Below, in pieces: positions 1-14,230 of a stretch of DNA of 64,000 nucleotides (its first letter is position 1; each line of letters opens with the position of its first letter). Below the pieces are notes generated by a model, which saw nothing but the letters and a program-made list of their open reading frames with translations, did no database searches and had not been told where the DNA came from. The position numbers were made by a program, and so were the translations under genes. Source of the stretch: Aphis gossypii (lineage: Eukaryota > Arthropoda > Insecta > Hemiptera > Aphididae); assembly GCF_020184175.1 (NCBI RefSeq), contig NC_065531.1:21783213-21847212 (forward strand), given 5' to 3'.

Positions 1-957
1 TACATTTATCATGTAAGTAGGTATGTTAAATTCTATATGTTATAAGTTTATAACTGTATATTAGTTGTTACTAATCATTACATTAGCACATAATATTTAC
101 TTTTAATATACAAAATTGTTTCAAATAAAAATATGTTTGTATAATTTTGACTATGAATTAACGTGATTGCTATAATGATAGATTTTGTAAGATTTATTCG
201 AACAAAGTTAAAAAAAATTAAACTTAAATGTACCATGTAATATCTAAAAATTAAAATATTATGTACCTATTACTAATATTATATTGTTTATTTTATATTA
301 AATATTTAAACTGTATTTTGTTCAACGCATATAGTTCTGTCTTTAAATAAGTACATCAATATTGATAACAGAACTTAATATATTTGTTTAATTTTTTTTG
401 TTTTTTTTTTTTAATAAAACTATAAAACCTAATATGAATTACTTACATACTAATCATATAAAGTTAATTCTTAAATCTATTTCATAAATACTCGAATTTA
501 TCTAAGATGTATTTACTACTTCGTTATTAAACATAGAAAATACCACTTTAACTATTACCTTCTCACTTGCTTTGAATAGACAAATAATATTTTTATAGAT
601 ATACCGTAAGAACTATTCTGCAATTCAATAGATACTATGAAATAACTAAAATGAAATAAAATGTTTACAAATATTTAATTTATATCATTTTAATATTATC
701 AACAGTCTAGACAGTAATGCAAATGTTCGAGATGTACGTTAGATGTTTTTTGTTTTTTGCTATATAGGTATAATATGTTTGTTTTATATTTCATTCTCTA
801 AATTAGTATAAAAGTCATAGGGATTTTAATATTTAATCAGCGCTTAGCTTAAAACTACACAAGAGCATAAAAAAATATAATCATCAAAAAGGTAAAATGT
901 GTCAGGAAGTATTATACGTGGATGCGAATAACACTATGAGTAGGATATATAATATAT
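1..957. other. AT-rich non-coding stretch
   Basis: I see no coding potential, RNA gene or clear transposon here. The sequence is A/T homopolymers and short TA-rich words with frequent stops in all frames. Confidence 0.6.
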
Positions 958-1890
958 AAATAATTCAAGACCGGAACTTTATAGTAACCATCTGAGGGCT
1001 AGTGCCTACGGTTTAAACCGGTCTGAATGTTTAATACGTCAATTTCCTGCTACCTCAATATCATTGAGTGGTTTGAACCACACACGCCTATCACCCTCGT
1101 ATCGTTTTAGCCGAAGATAATATTTCTCGGGGTCCGAAGTAATTAATTTTATGTGTTTACAACGTCATGTTATCGAGGATAGGTGGTCGGTTAGTGGTGA
1201 TGGTGAGCGGAGAAGCCAAAATGGCTTGGGCATAATCAAAAGTTTCTCGAGCATTTCCAAAGTCGCAACTTTCTGATGAGGTGGAAGAAGAAAGAAGGGG
1301 TTTTATGTTAGGATGGAGAGAGTAAGGCGGTAAAGTACAAGTTGTAGTGGAAGAGAAGAGGGTGACGTGTGTTCGGGGCAGCCACAAACGTCAAAGTCGG
1401 GTAAGGGTCCAAAAGGATCTATACTGCACATATATATATAAATATATACGAGAAGGTATAGAGAGAATGTACACCCACCTCTCACTCATCCCTTCGGGGC
1501 GTATTTCGTATATGCGCGTGTTTGCCATGTTTAATTTTCTTGAGGGACACCCCCGCTACGACCCTCCATCCCTATACAATCCCTTCACCGCCTTTCTACA
1601 GTTCCCGATATACGTCTAATCCCAGGGGTTAGGTCGATGGGCTATGCGGAAAGGGCTTGGTTTCGAGAGAGTGGTGCGAGAGTGGTGGTAGTGGTGCAGG
1701 TTTTGAAAGCGCCAGCTTCTTTGTGCCGCCGCTTCTTCGCGCGTCCCTTTCTCGTTCTGTTTTAGCGTTCCGCCGTCGCTGTCACACATTCCACATGCAC
1801 CGCGGGCTTCTGCGAATAATTATTAATATAGACCGTACCACACCGTCGTGACCATTATACACGTATATAGTATACACTATACATCCCCAG
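958..1890. other. GC/CpG-rich island, candidate regulatory region
   Basis: Base composition rises sharply above the AT-rich surroundings and CpG dinucleotides are frequent. The short open frames on both strands look like products of the higher GC; none shows a recognisable domain, and none is joined by convincing splice sites. The right end carries a GAGA/GTGG-rich tract near 1668-1700 and the palindromic word AGTATACACTATAC near 1869-1882, which recurs beside another island near 29.5 kb. A GCCAAAATGGC palindrome lies near 1215. An enhancer, or a promoter of a non-coding transcript, is inference. Confidence 0.4.
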
Positions 1891-3290
1891 AGGCATCACG
1901 ACAGGGTTGTTAATGAATTCCCTTGTTCGAGATATTCACACACCTCTTTTCTTCTAGCCAATCTTTCTCTCGTCCGGTTTTGATTCACTAATCTTACTGG
2001 TTATTGTCAAATATGTGTGTCCGAAGGAATGACTAAGAACGACAGATCGATAAATTTATTGAGATGAAAAAATTTAACAATGTTTTAATGGTACTAATAC
2101 GGGTCCGACCATGTTTAGATGACAATTTAATAACATATTAGTATATTACGTATTATATTCTTGTAATAAAACATAAAAACAATAACTTCTAATAATTGTA
2201 GTAAAATGTAAACGTCAAAATCATAAATCGTGATAACTACCACACGTTCTTAAATTCAGTTAAGCATAATTCCGTACTTTTTACTTTTTTTGGAACACGA
2301 TTCCGTTAGATTTTGATCAAACAGTGAATTATCAAAATGACCCCCAAAACAACACAATTACGTAATTTTCTGAGACATTTTACCATTTATTATTTATTAT
2401 TGTCAACTTGTTTAATTTTCTTAAGATCATAACATTATAAAAAAAGTTGATGAAAAGTTGATTTAAAAAATTCAAAGATTAAAAATTTGTCGATTGAATG
2501 ATATAAATTGTGTACAAAATTGTTTTTAACTACAAACTACTTAAAAATAAAAAAAATAAATTATAAATTGATACCTTGGTTACTTGTTAACTTGTTACAA
2601 ATACTTGATAAATATTATGTTATTATATTTTGATAAATCAAGTATTCGTTATATTCGTTACATTGTTTGTCGGCTAGACTATTTGATTACATCCTTTAGA
2701 TACTGATTTTATTTTTGTGTAAAAAAACGTACATAAAACGTTATGAATAAATCAAATAGTCAAATACCTACGTAACCTTACAATAATCTAGCAACATTGC
2801 ACTAAAATTTTAGTAACAAAATATACAGAATCGTTTACCTAAAAATGTATCCAACTTAACCTGATAAGATCAGTACGGAATTGTATTCTACCCATTAAGC
2901 TACGACAATATTACTTTAACGTTATTATATAATATTTATAAGTACTTGATAAAATATTTTAAAATTGAAATAATCTTTTTAAGGTAAAATATTCTTTATA
3001 ATACATACGTATATTATATATTTTTAACTGTACTAATATCGTACCTATTTTTGCTTAATTTAAGCTATAAATGTAAATTTATATGAATGCACACATATAT
3101 TCGATAAGTATAATGAATACACTATTACACTATGTAGTGTTTTCACAATTATTCACGTCATACTGATTAGTGATTATTTTACCTAATTATAAATGTTCTA
3201 AAAATTGAATATAATTAATGTTGATTTTTGAATTCTAAATGCAAAACATCACTTTTAACTGTCCCCTTCTTGTCGTAACGTTGTCGTTTC
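1891..3290. other. AT-rich non-coding stretch
   Basis: No gene seen. A 12-bp inverted pair, GACTATTTGATT near 2678 and its complement near 2748, is the only structure noted and may be chance. Confidence 0.55.
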
Positions 3291-3932
3291 TGTACAATAA
3301 AAGTTCTAAGCATACGTGAACTACTTGTACACCACCCCTGCGTATACACGGTCACGTGTATCCAATAGACATAATATTATATATTATTATTACTGCACGT
3401 GTTATAGTATATATAGTATATACTGTATACACGTTATGCATGTATATATATTGTTGTGTATGAGAAACACAGAGGTAATTAACGGGTGCGGTGGAGAGTC
3501 TGAGTGAAGACGCCCGTAATGAAAACGCATGTATGTGACAAGCATTGTGACTTCGGTACACATTCCCTCGTGCCTATCTACACCTACCTATGAAACCGAT
3601 GCACCCTCTGTATACTTGTGTACCGGCAGACCGAGTATCTACGATATATATATATAGATGGGCTGTGACGGGGTAGTTACAAATTGCCACATATTGTTCA
3701 CTGTCCGGCAAACTCCAATTTGTGTGAATATACGTATGTGTATGTACGATGAATATGTCTGTATACCCGTTTCGTACCCCGCGGTATTAATACCCATATA
3801 TCACCCAAACGTAGCAGTAGTGGTAGTAGTTGTTGCCGTAGTAGTATTAGTTGTAGATACGTATAAACGATATATAGTGGAAGGTATATATAATATCGAT
3901 GCGGATAGCCAATCTCCTCTATGTGTGTTTTA

Positions 3933-3976
<44 letters not shown>

Positions 3977-4440
3977 TTACAGTAGTTCTGTAGGAACCCT
4001 TATACACCACCACCACTACTATCGCCATCACCACTGGTTAATATTACGATACGGATGCCAAAGAGCTAGGGGGATGAGAGGAGGACGGGCGTGTGAACGT
4101 GAAAGAGCAACGTGAGAGGAAGCTGCAGGGGGACCATTCTGCCGCCACCGTCACAGTAACAGTCTACCCTCTCCATTTACTATTAGTATATATATATACA
4201 CATACCACACTTTAGCGGGGACGGGACTATAGCTGCCGCCGCCGCCGTCGAATCACAAGCACTACACTCGTATATAAATGTATACATTATAGATGCTAGT
4301 AAACCGCCTTCGACGGAGAGTAGTCGCCAATGCGTCGGCTGCGTCCGTCGAGTGGTTTTTGGCGGCGGAATGTTTGTGCGGGCCACATTCAAACCAAGCA
4401 CAGAAATAGATTAATGGTTTATGTGTATATAGAGACATCG
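3291..4440. other. GC/CpG-rich island with simple repeats
   Basis: A GC-rich block contains a (GT)20 microsatellite, imperfect GTA and CAC trinucleotide tracts (about 3812-3856 and 4007-4036), and a CCGCCG-rich patch near 4231-4250. TA-palindromic sequence with GTATATACTGTATAC lies at its left edge. Open frames in it are low-complexity, for example Val-rich or Cys-Val repeats from the GT tract, and are not credible proteins. Regulatory function is inferred only from composition. Confidence 0.4.
3935..3974. repeat. (GT)20 microsatellite
   Basis: An uninterrupted GT dinucleotide run of 40 bases. It is expected to be length-polymorphic and creates a spurious Cys-Val repeat frame. Confidence 0.97.
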
Positions 4441-7400
4441 ATTTAAGTTGAATACACAGAATTACGACCGAGAAACGAAGAATATAGTATGAAATATGAA
4501 TAATGTAATGGTTGATGGATGATTTTAATAGTGTCGTGACGAAAACCTATAAACATTAATTTATAAAATGAAATACAACCCTTCTATGATAAATAATATA
4601 AATAATGATATAGAATTATGTCTTTGCAGTAACTCCTATCATATCGAGGCATTACAGAAAAATATTACTAGTATATGAAAAACTATAGGTAAACCCTATA
4701 CAGGGTAGTCTAATTTTGTTTTCTCATCTTAAATGCGCTTTTATTTTCTAATTATTTTTAATTAAATTTATCATAACATAATATGTTTTCTTATAACATA
4801 AAATATTATTTATATTAGTCTATATTATATATTTTTTTTTTTTACACAATCATATTACTATATAACTAATTATCTATAAAACTAATTCAAAACTATTATT
4901 TAACCTACGTACATATTATTCTATAACCTACCTAAATGGCTATATTTTAATTGTATTAATGTTTTAGTGTTTTTACATATATGTAAACAAACAAGAATAA
5001 TGTAATATAATTAAGTATATTCTTGTGATACACATACAAATTATTATATAATTATCACGTTTGAGGAGAACTAATTTAAGTATGTAACAATGTGCAATTA
5101 TTAAAAATATTAAACCTTAATACATTTGATATTCTTTCTTAATAGCTAGATTTTTTAATAAAAAATGTATTGATATATTATACAACATCTACAAAGCAAA
5201 CGTTAGTATATTTTTATAAATATCTATAATTTGTATAAAAATATGTTGAATTGTTTTACTAATATTAACATCCTTTAATTTGATTAAACTCTGTTCCAAT
5301 ATAGAAATTTTATTTATAATATATGTATATATAAAATTATTAAGTGGGTATAAACAGGTTAGGCTATAAGTATACTTAATTTATTTAAAATAATTAAAAT
5401 GACTTACGTTCAGAATAAACAGCGTATGCTTTCAAATTTATTTTATATTACTGTACTGTATTTTCAATATTTCTCATATAATGCTCCGTATAATAACCAT
5501 TTAAAAACATTAAATTGGTCGATACATTTTTCAAACTATAAAATAAATTAGTGTAATTAATAAGTATACTATCATAAGAAATAAATTTTAAAAAAATGAT
5601 GATAGAAATAAAATAGTTATATTTAGGCAATAGTATACTAGTATACATAATATGTATACTATATTATAGTATTATAATAAGATAAAGTAGATATTTAATT
5701 TTAATTTATTTTAAATAAATTAAAACAAAAGTTTGTTTTAATGATAATTTTACAGCTGTATAATAAAATCGTTATTGTAAAATAATGAATTTAAAAATCA
5801 AGACAATTTATACACATCAGCAAATTTTCCTATTATAATGTCTACAAGTCGTTAATTTAAAATACATTGCGATATCCAACATATTTTCTAAACCATTGTC
5901 CCTGTGTTTTCATTGGACAATAAGGGATTGTATAAAACTATATACATGCCGATAAAATTAATTATGCTTGAAGACGAAATGAAGTTTAATCCTGTATTGT
6001 ATGCACGATGATGCTATCTAGAGGGATGCAGTTTTTATGGTAATATACAAATTTGAGATTATACGACACTTGCGCCGAGCCCGAATAGCTGTAAGTCGTT
6101 TAGAACTTTTGTTGGTTATATGGAGGGTATTCTACTGACAACTAGCCGTTCCAAGTTAAATAGGCTGTATATCTCTTAGGTGCTGCGGGAGCACATTATC
6201 TTGGAGGCACCCGCCCATTAAGTTTTATATGTGAGACTCATAAAATATAACTGATACTTATATTTTAACTTAGTATAGTACCCCAAATATACATACCATT
6301 TTAAACATGCTCAGGTAATTTCAAGATACTACTGAATAACGGTGTACAAAATAATATTTTATGTAGGTAGGAAAACGATGTATATACATATTATAACAGT
6401 CTAAATTATCTAGATGTGCAGTGTATGTTAATTTACTGTTAAATCGTGTTATTGTTGTTATTCCGACCGAATTAAAAACAAAATAAAAAAAAATGTTGTT
6501 TCAATATTTTTCATGTACAATTATATTTACGCACTTGTATTATTATAATTTATTAACATAATATAATAATATACAATAGAAATGCAGTTTTTATTTTAAG
6601 TGTCTAATATGATTTTAAATTCTAAATTCGGTTAATTTTTATATTGTTTGTGTCAAATTAAAATTAAAATAACTCTAACTATAACACTACCAAAAATGTA
6701 ATTGTACCCTAAAAAAGGGTTGCTTTCGTATAAGATGCGTTTCCCAGATCAACCGGTTTGAAACAATCTCAGGACCCACCACCGTATTGAAACTCCTGGT
6801 TATAGTGACCCTTACGAAACCCGTTCCTGGGACGATGGATGCTGTGTCTATAAAACTGGTTTAGCGTCTCGCTGGACATTAGAATCCCATATTGACCTCT
6901 TACACATCAAACTAAAGACCGTGGGAAGACCCATGGGAAAACACAATATTTTTATGATCATGTAAATCTTATGTTCTCCACTAGTTATTGAAGCAAACGC
7001 GGGATGAGTCTAATCAATGATTCAATGGTCAGTTACCGTTTTCAATTCGTACACACACGACGCGCAATAACAGTGGTTTTATTTAAAAATAGTTCGCAAT
7101 ATTAAACTCAAAATATGTGATATTTAAATTATAAAAAAAAAAATTATCGTTAGAAGTTGGTAAGCACAAATTTAATAATAATACAAATATACGTATCATG
7201 TTACCTACGGGATAGTTTATACACCGATGTGTATTTTAAGGGCGCGTTCTTCATTGCAATTAATTATTTTAATTGGACTCAAGCCATACGCCGCTAAAAT
7301 CTACAATTACATTTTAATTATTTTATATTACTAGATAGCTGATAGACAGACATAATTTGCAAATCATTTTAAACCTAATCTCAATAAATTAATAATTTTA

Positions 7401-9575
7401 AATTAAAACTATTATTAATTAATATTTTAAAATATTTTAACTTAATTGTTTCATTTAATTAGTTAAAACATTATAATTATCTTATTAAAATACCTACTAG
7501 ATCAAATATTAAATATGTTGTCGGACTCGGAATGTTCAAATAATACTCGTAGTACCTATACCTAATTCTGTATGTGCTCTTAAGCACAAACATATTATGA
7601 AACGTATGATGTATAAACGGACTTCAATAAATGTGGTTATTTTATGGTTAGAAGAGTAAGTACATAAGTATAAATAATAATAATAATTTCTAAAATGTAG
7701 CATTTTTACATTCTAAGCCCAACGGACTTTTTTGAATTTTCCATAAGTTTTGCGAAGAAATAGACAAAAACTTGAGTTTAGAATAAAAAAATAAACAAAT
7801 GTTTTTAGTTTAATAATTAAATTATTTATTTATTATACCGTAGAATGTATTATACATTGTGTTTCATTATTTACAAATAGAATGTTAACTATTCAACTAA
7901 TGGAAGAAACGTATCCATAGGTATCTACACAATTGTAATCATTTCGATAATTACAAATATATTATTATAATACTTTTTTTAGTTATATATTTTATTTTGA
8001 TCGGCAGGTACCTACATTAAATATTATTTTAAAGGTATTTTTCTATATATATTTAAATACTCGACTTCCCGTATGTGCAAAATTAATTACTATTCATCGC
8101 CACTATATTAAAATTAGGTCACAAATGAAAAACTTCAAGACGATGTAAATAAAACACCAATGTTTTTATTAAAAAATGTAATTTAAGTTGACGAAAAAAA
8201 TTATATAAATATGGAAAATCAATTATTAATACCACATTAAATATTAATACCAATATATGTGATATTATATAATTGTTGTTTACAACAAATCTTTTATGTA
8301 CTACCAAATAATGATTAATGATATTAATGATTTGTTTTTATTTTATTTATTAAACACCTTCCTTAGCATCTATGATATTGGACGTATTACCTATATTAGT
8401 TTTCAATTGAATTTAAGATAACATAAGTTATAGCATTTATTTAAAAATTAAACTAGGTATTTAATGTTATTTGTCTACTAATAATAGGTATTCGAGAGTT
8501 AAAATTCAGTTACATCAAAAATAGTAAAAAGTTTAATTAAATACAATTTCTAAATAACATTTCGACTATACTACTACTCTAAAATGTAATCACTCGATAA
8601 GAAAATTTTAAACTATTTTATTACTGAAAAACTACATCAATAAAAATTTAATAACAACTAGAACATCATTGCGAATATTTTTACTTCATCAGAGTTGATT
8701 GATTAACTAACTTTATAGGTATGTACTATTACAAATGTAGTAAAATATTTCAATTAGACAATTTTAAAGTGCATCAACCTATAACAAAATATTTTAAAAC
8801 GATTCATGCAAAAAATATTCTCAATATAGGGTCTAAATATATTAGATAATATAGGTGGTATACATTTTTATGGAATTATCAGGTAAATAATTAATAGTCA
8901 TATTATAGAAAGCGAAATATATCGTTGTACACGTTATTGTATAAATAATTTAAATATATTTTATTTTTATTACACAAAAAAATAATTTGCCAATGGTTTG
9001 TACAACCGATCTATAAGCATTTTTTAATAATATTAATATCAACTCAATAAATTACTATTAAATTAGCAATATAGTTTTTGTTAATTTTAAATAAAATATA
9101 TATATATATGTTAGCTATATAGTCCCAAATCACAATCATTTTGATTTTATGTGCTAATAAAGCAAGTCGGGTATTTTATAAATTGCATAAAATATTTTAC
9201 GAATTTAGTAAATACATAATAATACATCCATCGAAGAACGAAAATGTATAAATCATATTATAATCCAATAATAATTAAATAACTTTTAGTATAACTTATA
9301 CAGTTTAATATATATAGTGATTTTGAATACTTGGAAACGTTATCGTCTGTTTTTTAAATAATAAAAATGTGTCACCCATTCTTAGTTCATCATTATTTTT
9401 TTCTTTTAACCTTATACTGACTTTTTTAATACATTTTCGGGTTGGTATTATGCTTATAAGAACATAAGACCATTTTAATATAGCTCTTCCAAATTTTACA
9501 TTATAGTTCAGTTGTCTCCAAGAACTTAATGAAAATACTATCCTCAACCAAAGTTCTCTGGAAAATATTAATAAA
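4441..9575. other. mostly AT-rich non-coding DNA
   Basis: No gene is supported. Two less AT-rich patches stand out, about 5990-6230 and 6715-6960, where stops are fewer and words look non-simple. Neither gives a long frame or recognisable protein, so they are candidate conserved non-coding elements only. Confidence 0.5.
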
Positions 9576-9900
9576 CGGCGTCACGGGACTTAAGCCGTCC
9601 CTGTAATGTGCTGTGCACGTCGCGCGCGACTTTAATAAGCGCGGTCTTCATAAATCATCGCGTCCAAAACTCCACATAATAACAGGCCGAACTCCCTCTC
9701 GCCTCCTCCCCACACCACCCTCCGACGCAAGTCTCTCCCAGTCTAACACATGGCATGGTATACGCGAATCCTTTTAAACCTGCTCTCGGTTCCTACGGGC
9801 GGATATATTCCTGAGAACCCTTTATAAGCTCCCCGCTGCCGTCGCCGCGCTGTCCCGAGTATACGAAACTTTCACGGAAAACCAATATTTGTGTTCAGGA
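9576..9900. other. GC/CpG-rich island
   Basis: An abrupt GC-rich block with GCGCGCGAC near 9625 and pyrimidine-rich CTCCTCCCC sequence near 9700. It has no continuous frame or splice-flanked exon that I recognise. The words CTTTAATAAGC and TTCATAAATC are AT-rich sites embedded in GC-rich context, as often seen in homeodomain-bound enhancers; this is inference. Confidence 0.4.
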
Positions 9901-12900
9901 TTTTGCCGTACTAGACGTCACCACAGGAAATAATGAAACACCAAATTATTATTATTACTATTACTATTATTATTATAATTATAATCATAATGGACAGTGG
10001 AAAATAGCAGGACAAGATAACGGGGTTAACCCGGTTGATCGTAAACACGTATTCATTTTTATTTATCATGCAGGCAAACTTTAGTTAGTTGTTGCGAGTG
10101 TGTACTTTGTTTAATCGCCGCGACCCAGTGATAGAGCTCAGCCCAAGAATTATCGTTATCTACCATATTTAACGCCTTATAATTATTTAGTAGTACCTAC
10201 CTATGCCAAATATGTAAAATGTATAAAGAAGTGACAATATAATATTTTATTAAATCGTTTTAAGAATTCTTATCTATTAAATATTAAAATATAATTTAAA
10301 TGTATTATTTTTTCCCTATTTTAATACAAAATAAATCAACTTAATATTATAATAATAATTCAAGTTAAATAATATTGAAACATATAATTTAATTAATAAT
10401 TTTTAAATCGTATGTACGATGAAGTAAGTATATTATAGGTACCAAAAAAATAAATCATCAATCAAATATACATTTTTTTAATTATAAATGTGTACTAATT
10501 TAAATAAATAAGCAAGATAAAATATATATACTAAACAACTAAACTAATAACTAAAAACTTCAAATTATAACTAAAATATGCAAACTTTAACAAAATGAAA
10601 ATATTTCCACTCTACTCAATTTTTATTTAGTAGATAAGTACCATAAATGTTACTTAAATATTTAACGTTGCATTAAAATAATATGTCAATACATTGTAGG
10701 TATAATTAACGGGGTTATTGGCACCAAAGTTATAAAACAAAATATCAGTAGAAAAAACTAAAAACCGTACACTGCAACTGTATAATGTTTTTTTAAATGC
10801 ATTACATTATTAATTATTACTTTATAAAGTTTATTTTTTTTTTTTAAAGAACATAAATAAAATGTTGATGACAAACGAAATATCATATAAATTATTATGA
10901 AAACCTTTTAATAGATTCGTTCATACAACAAAATGAATCGTCTATTTATAATTAAGTACTGTTAAGTTGTAAGGTCATTAAAATATAAATATTCACTCAT
11001 ACTAAATACGATCTATTAATAATAATTAATAGAATATCTATAATTTTTCACTACACTAACGATAAGTTATAACAACTAATAAAATTGCATTTGTAAAAAT
11101 ACGTTATAGGTATGATTGTTTTGTAATACTTACGTGGTTTGTATAGTAATTTTATTATGCACTGGTCACAGGATCATTGATGCTGTATCGTGGGAACAAA
11201 CGTTTATCCCTTGTCACTCTGTATATGAACCTGTATGTATATTTTCTTTTTTTTTTTATCTGTTCAAACCCGTTATATTCCAGTTCAGGACCCTTGATTG
11301 ACCCCGGTGACCGCTGGAATCAACAAGTAGAACGTCCCATCCAGAGAAAAATAAAACCTGCAACACGAAACAATAAAGGGTATAGTGTATACTGTATACA
11401 TTACATATACATATACAATATACATATATTTCAAAATCCCACAATGACTTTTTTTAATATTCACCTTATACTGATCCGATTTTTATTTTTACAATTTTAG
11501 TACCTTTAAATAACATGAATATTATATTCTGAAGTGAAAAGCTATTAACGATTCGCAATTAATTGAGCCGAACCCACTAAATTAAATAACCCAAGCCATT
11601 ATTTGTATATATTGTAAATATTAACATTTCAAAACATGAATCAGTAATATCAAATACAAAATATAGTACAATGTATTATATTACTTATACACGATACTAA
11701 ATACGTTTAATATCTACTTTAAATACTAAATAAACATAATTGATTTTTTAAATATCTGTGTATTACATTCTAATTTTTAGCTGAACTTTATCATAATATC
11801 AAAGTATATATCATAGATTATACTTATAGACCGTATAACTATAATTATAAATTATTTAAAGTGATTTTTCTCCTACAATACATAACTCTAGTAGGTAATT
11901 TAATATAATAAATAATTATTATTTTCCACACAAGTAAATGTATCGATAAAAATAATTACTTCATTAATGATATTTATATTATTACTTCATGTTATAATTA
12001 TAGTTTAGTACACTGCACATGAATTCGTTTTATTATCTTTATTTGTATTCATAAATACCGAGTTTGAGTTACTTTTGCATGACGTAGTTAGATACAAATA
12101 TTAGTTTTAGTTTTACATACGTATACCATAGAATATATTAAATATATTATGTTTATAATAGTTTATATGTAGTACCTTATAATATACTTTAATATTACTG
12201 CTTCGTAAATAATAACTTACGAACAAATTTATAAACTCAACGATTAACAGAATTTATTATTTTAAATGTGTATTTGAAAAATAATATGTGTTCATGTATT
12301 TTTAAAAAAACAAAAAATTAATAAAATAAACAAAATATATTGTAAACATTTACAAACATTGTTACATACAAATTAAGTTTTATATATTAAAAATTATAAC
12401 CTATTGTAACAAAATGGTAATTATCTTAAGGTATGTTTTTCATATATATGTGACTAGTTGCTATGGCTATCAGTTAAAAACTATAATATGCATTATACTA
12501 AAATTTAACCATATAATTATATAAATATAAGTATATAACTATATACAAGTAATCAGCACATCAATTTCGAATCTAAGAGAAAGGAAGTTTATAGACATTT
12601 CTCATTATGGCTACGCACAAAATATGGCTGCTGACTATCCCTCATGATTTTGTAAGGGTGGTTTGCGGGGGTGAAGAAGTGGACCCTTTTTCGCGCGCGT
12701 GATAATGGCCTCCGCTTATTATGTTCGAATAAAGTAAAGCATTTAATTAAACGAATTAAAACAGAGAATATTATCATTTAAAATTTTTATTTTGAATGTT
12801 TATTGTGGTCAGTAGACGTACGCATTTATGTATTTAATTATCAATACCCACCACTATTGTGTTTAACATTTTTGAAAGTAAATTTTTATTATTTACAATT

Positions 12901-13925
12901 ATATAACTGTTAGAATCATTATAACTTATTATAATTACTAAAAAAAATTGTATGCCACAATATCATATAACATAAAAACATTTGTATTTTTAATTCAATT
13001 TAACAATACTTGATATTCTATAACTTAACGATTTTAATACCTGCAATAAAACTGAATACAGTTTTTTTTTATCATTAATTAAATTTAATTCTAATTTATA
13101 ATACATCATTTTACTTAAATAATAATATTTTATTATTTATCTCTTATAAAAAGTAAGTTCCTACTGTTAAACTAAGTTGACATTTAAAAATAAAATGTAT
13201 TAAAATACATTATTTATAAGATATAAATAAATCATCGTAATATTTTAAACAATATTTATGAAAATATTGAATTAATTAAATGCTTAAATAATGACTATCT
13301 ACAATTATAATCCTTAAATTTAAAATAAAGTATTCAACTATATATATTTTTAAAGAAATTAAAGCATTATTGAACTTGTCGAAATAGAATTGTTTCTATC
13401 AATAGTGATAAATAATAATATATAAAATACATAACGTAGACACCTTATAACTTAAATTTATTTTTTAGAATATCAATTTTAATTATGTAAAATTAATTAT
13501 CTCAAGAATAATAATATTAATAATTAATTTTAATAATTTCTTCTAATCGTAAAAACATGAATGTTAACCTCTGAAGGACAGCATTTAAATATATATCTTT
13601 AATTGTTGTATACGAATATATTATTTTACTATAGAAACATAAAGTAACAAATAGTATAACAAAAAAAGTTGACATTTCACTAGAATATATACGACTGACA
13701 TAATAATGTTTAAGATTTTCTTATCAGGCAATAATTAGTCTGTCATACAAAAGTGAGAAGTGTATTAAATTGTGATATTATTTCTTATATATATTAGCTT
13801 AGAGATTTCTATATCGATCAAAGGAGGTCCAAACGTCGTGTTTATGAATTCGATACGTTATGTTGAATAAATTTGATCGTAAAATATATAGAACTTAAAA
13901 TAGTATACGTGCTTGTATATTATGA
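9901..13925. other. AT-rich non-coding stretch with one GC-richer patch
   Basis: No gene is supported. An ATT/ACT trinucleotide-rich tract lies at about 9945-9992. The patch at 12590-12730 is GC-richer and holds three matches to the Pho/YY1-type consensus GCCATHWY (listed separately). A sequence near 11382-11395 is the exact complement of the AGTATACACTATAC word found beside two islands. Confidence 0.5.
12604..12709. promoter_or_regulatory. cluster of Pho/YY1-like motifs
   Basis: Three minus-strand matches to GCCATHWY are seen: GCCATAAT (12604-12611), GCCATATT (12621-12628) and GCCATTAT (12702-12709). They fall within about 106 bases of a locally GC-richer patch containing CGCGCGCG. In Drosophila, clustered Pho sites mark Polycomb response elements. 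No binding evidence exists here, so this is only a candidate. Confidence 0.2.
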
Positions 13926-14230
13926 AGGGTGTGCGTGTGAAAATGGATCGATATTATACCATCGGCTCTTGGCCCGCGTCACAAAATAGACCACCCCTCG
14001 CAAGAAGCGCCTTTTGCCATCCCCCATCTTGAAGAACCAGCGGCATAAGGGGGTGGCTGTCCCTTAGCACTAACCCACGCGCCACCCGTCTTAGCCGAAT
14101 AATCAATATGACTGTACACCCCCTTAAAGAAGACGGGCGCCGCCGCGTATCTGTCGTTCTACGCCGTGCGTGCGTCTCGATCTCGGCAATCGTCGAGTAT
14201 TGCGATTCTTCTCCATACAATACTACCAAT
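13926..14230. other. GC/CpG-rich island
   Basis: A 300-base GC-rich block. Overlapping frames of 60-90 codons exist on both strands with no recognisable motif, which suggests low stop density rather than a gene. No splice pair links it to other sequence. Confidence 0.4.

Noticed and set aside
1157..4401. Several 60-110 codon frames on both strands in the first 4.4 kb
   Set aside because: They overlap each other, consist partly of simple repeats (GT tract giving Cys-Val, GTA tract giving Val), show no domains and track the higher GC content.
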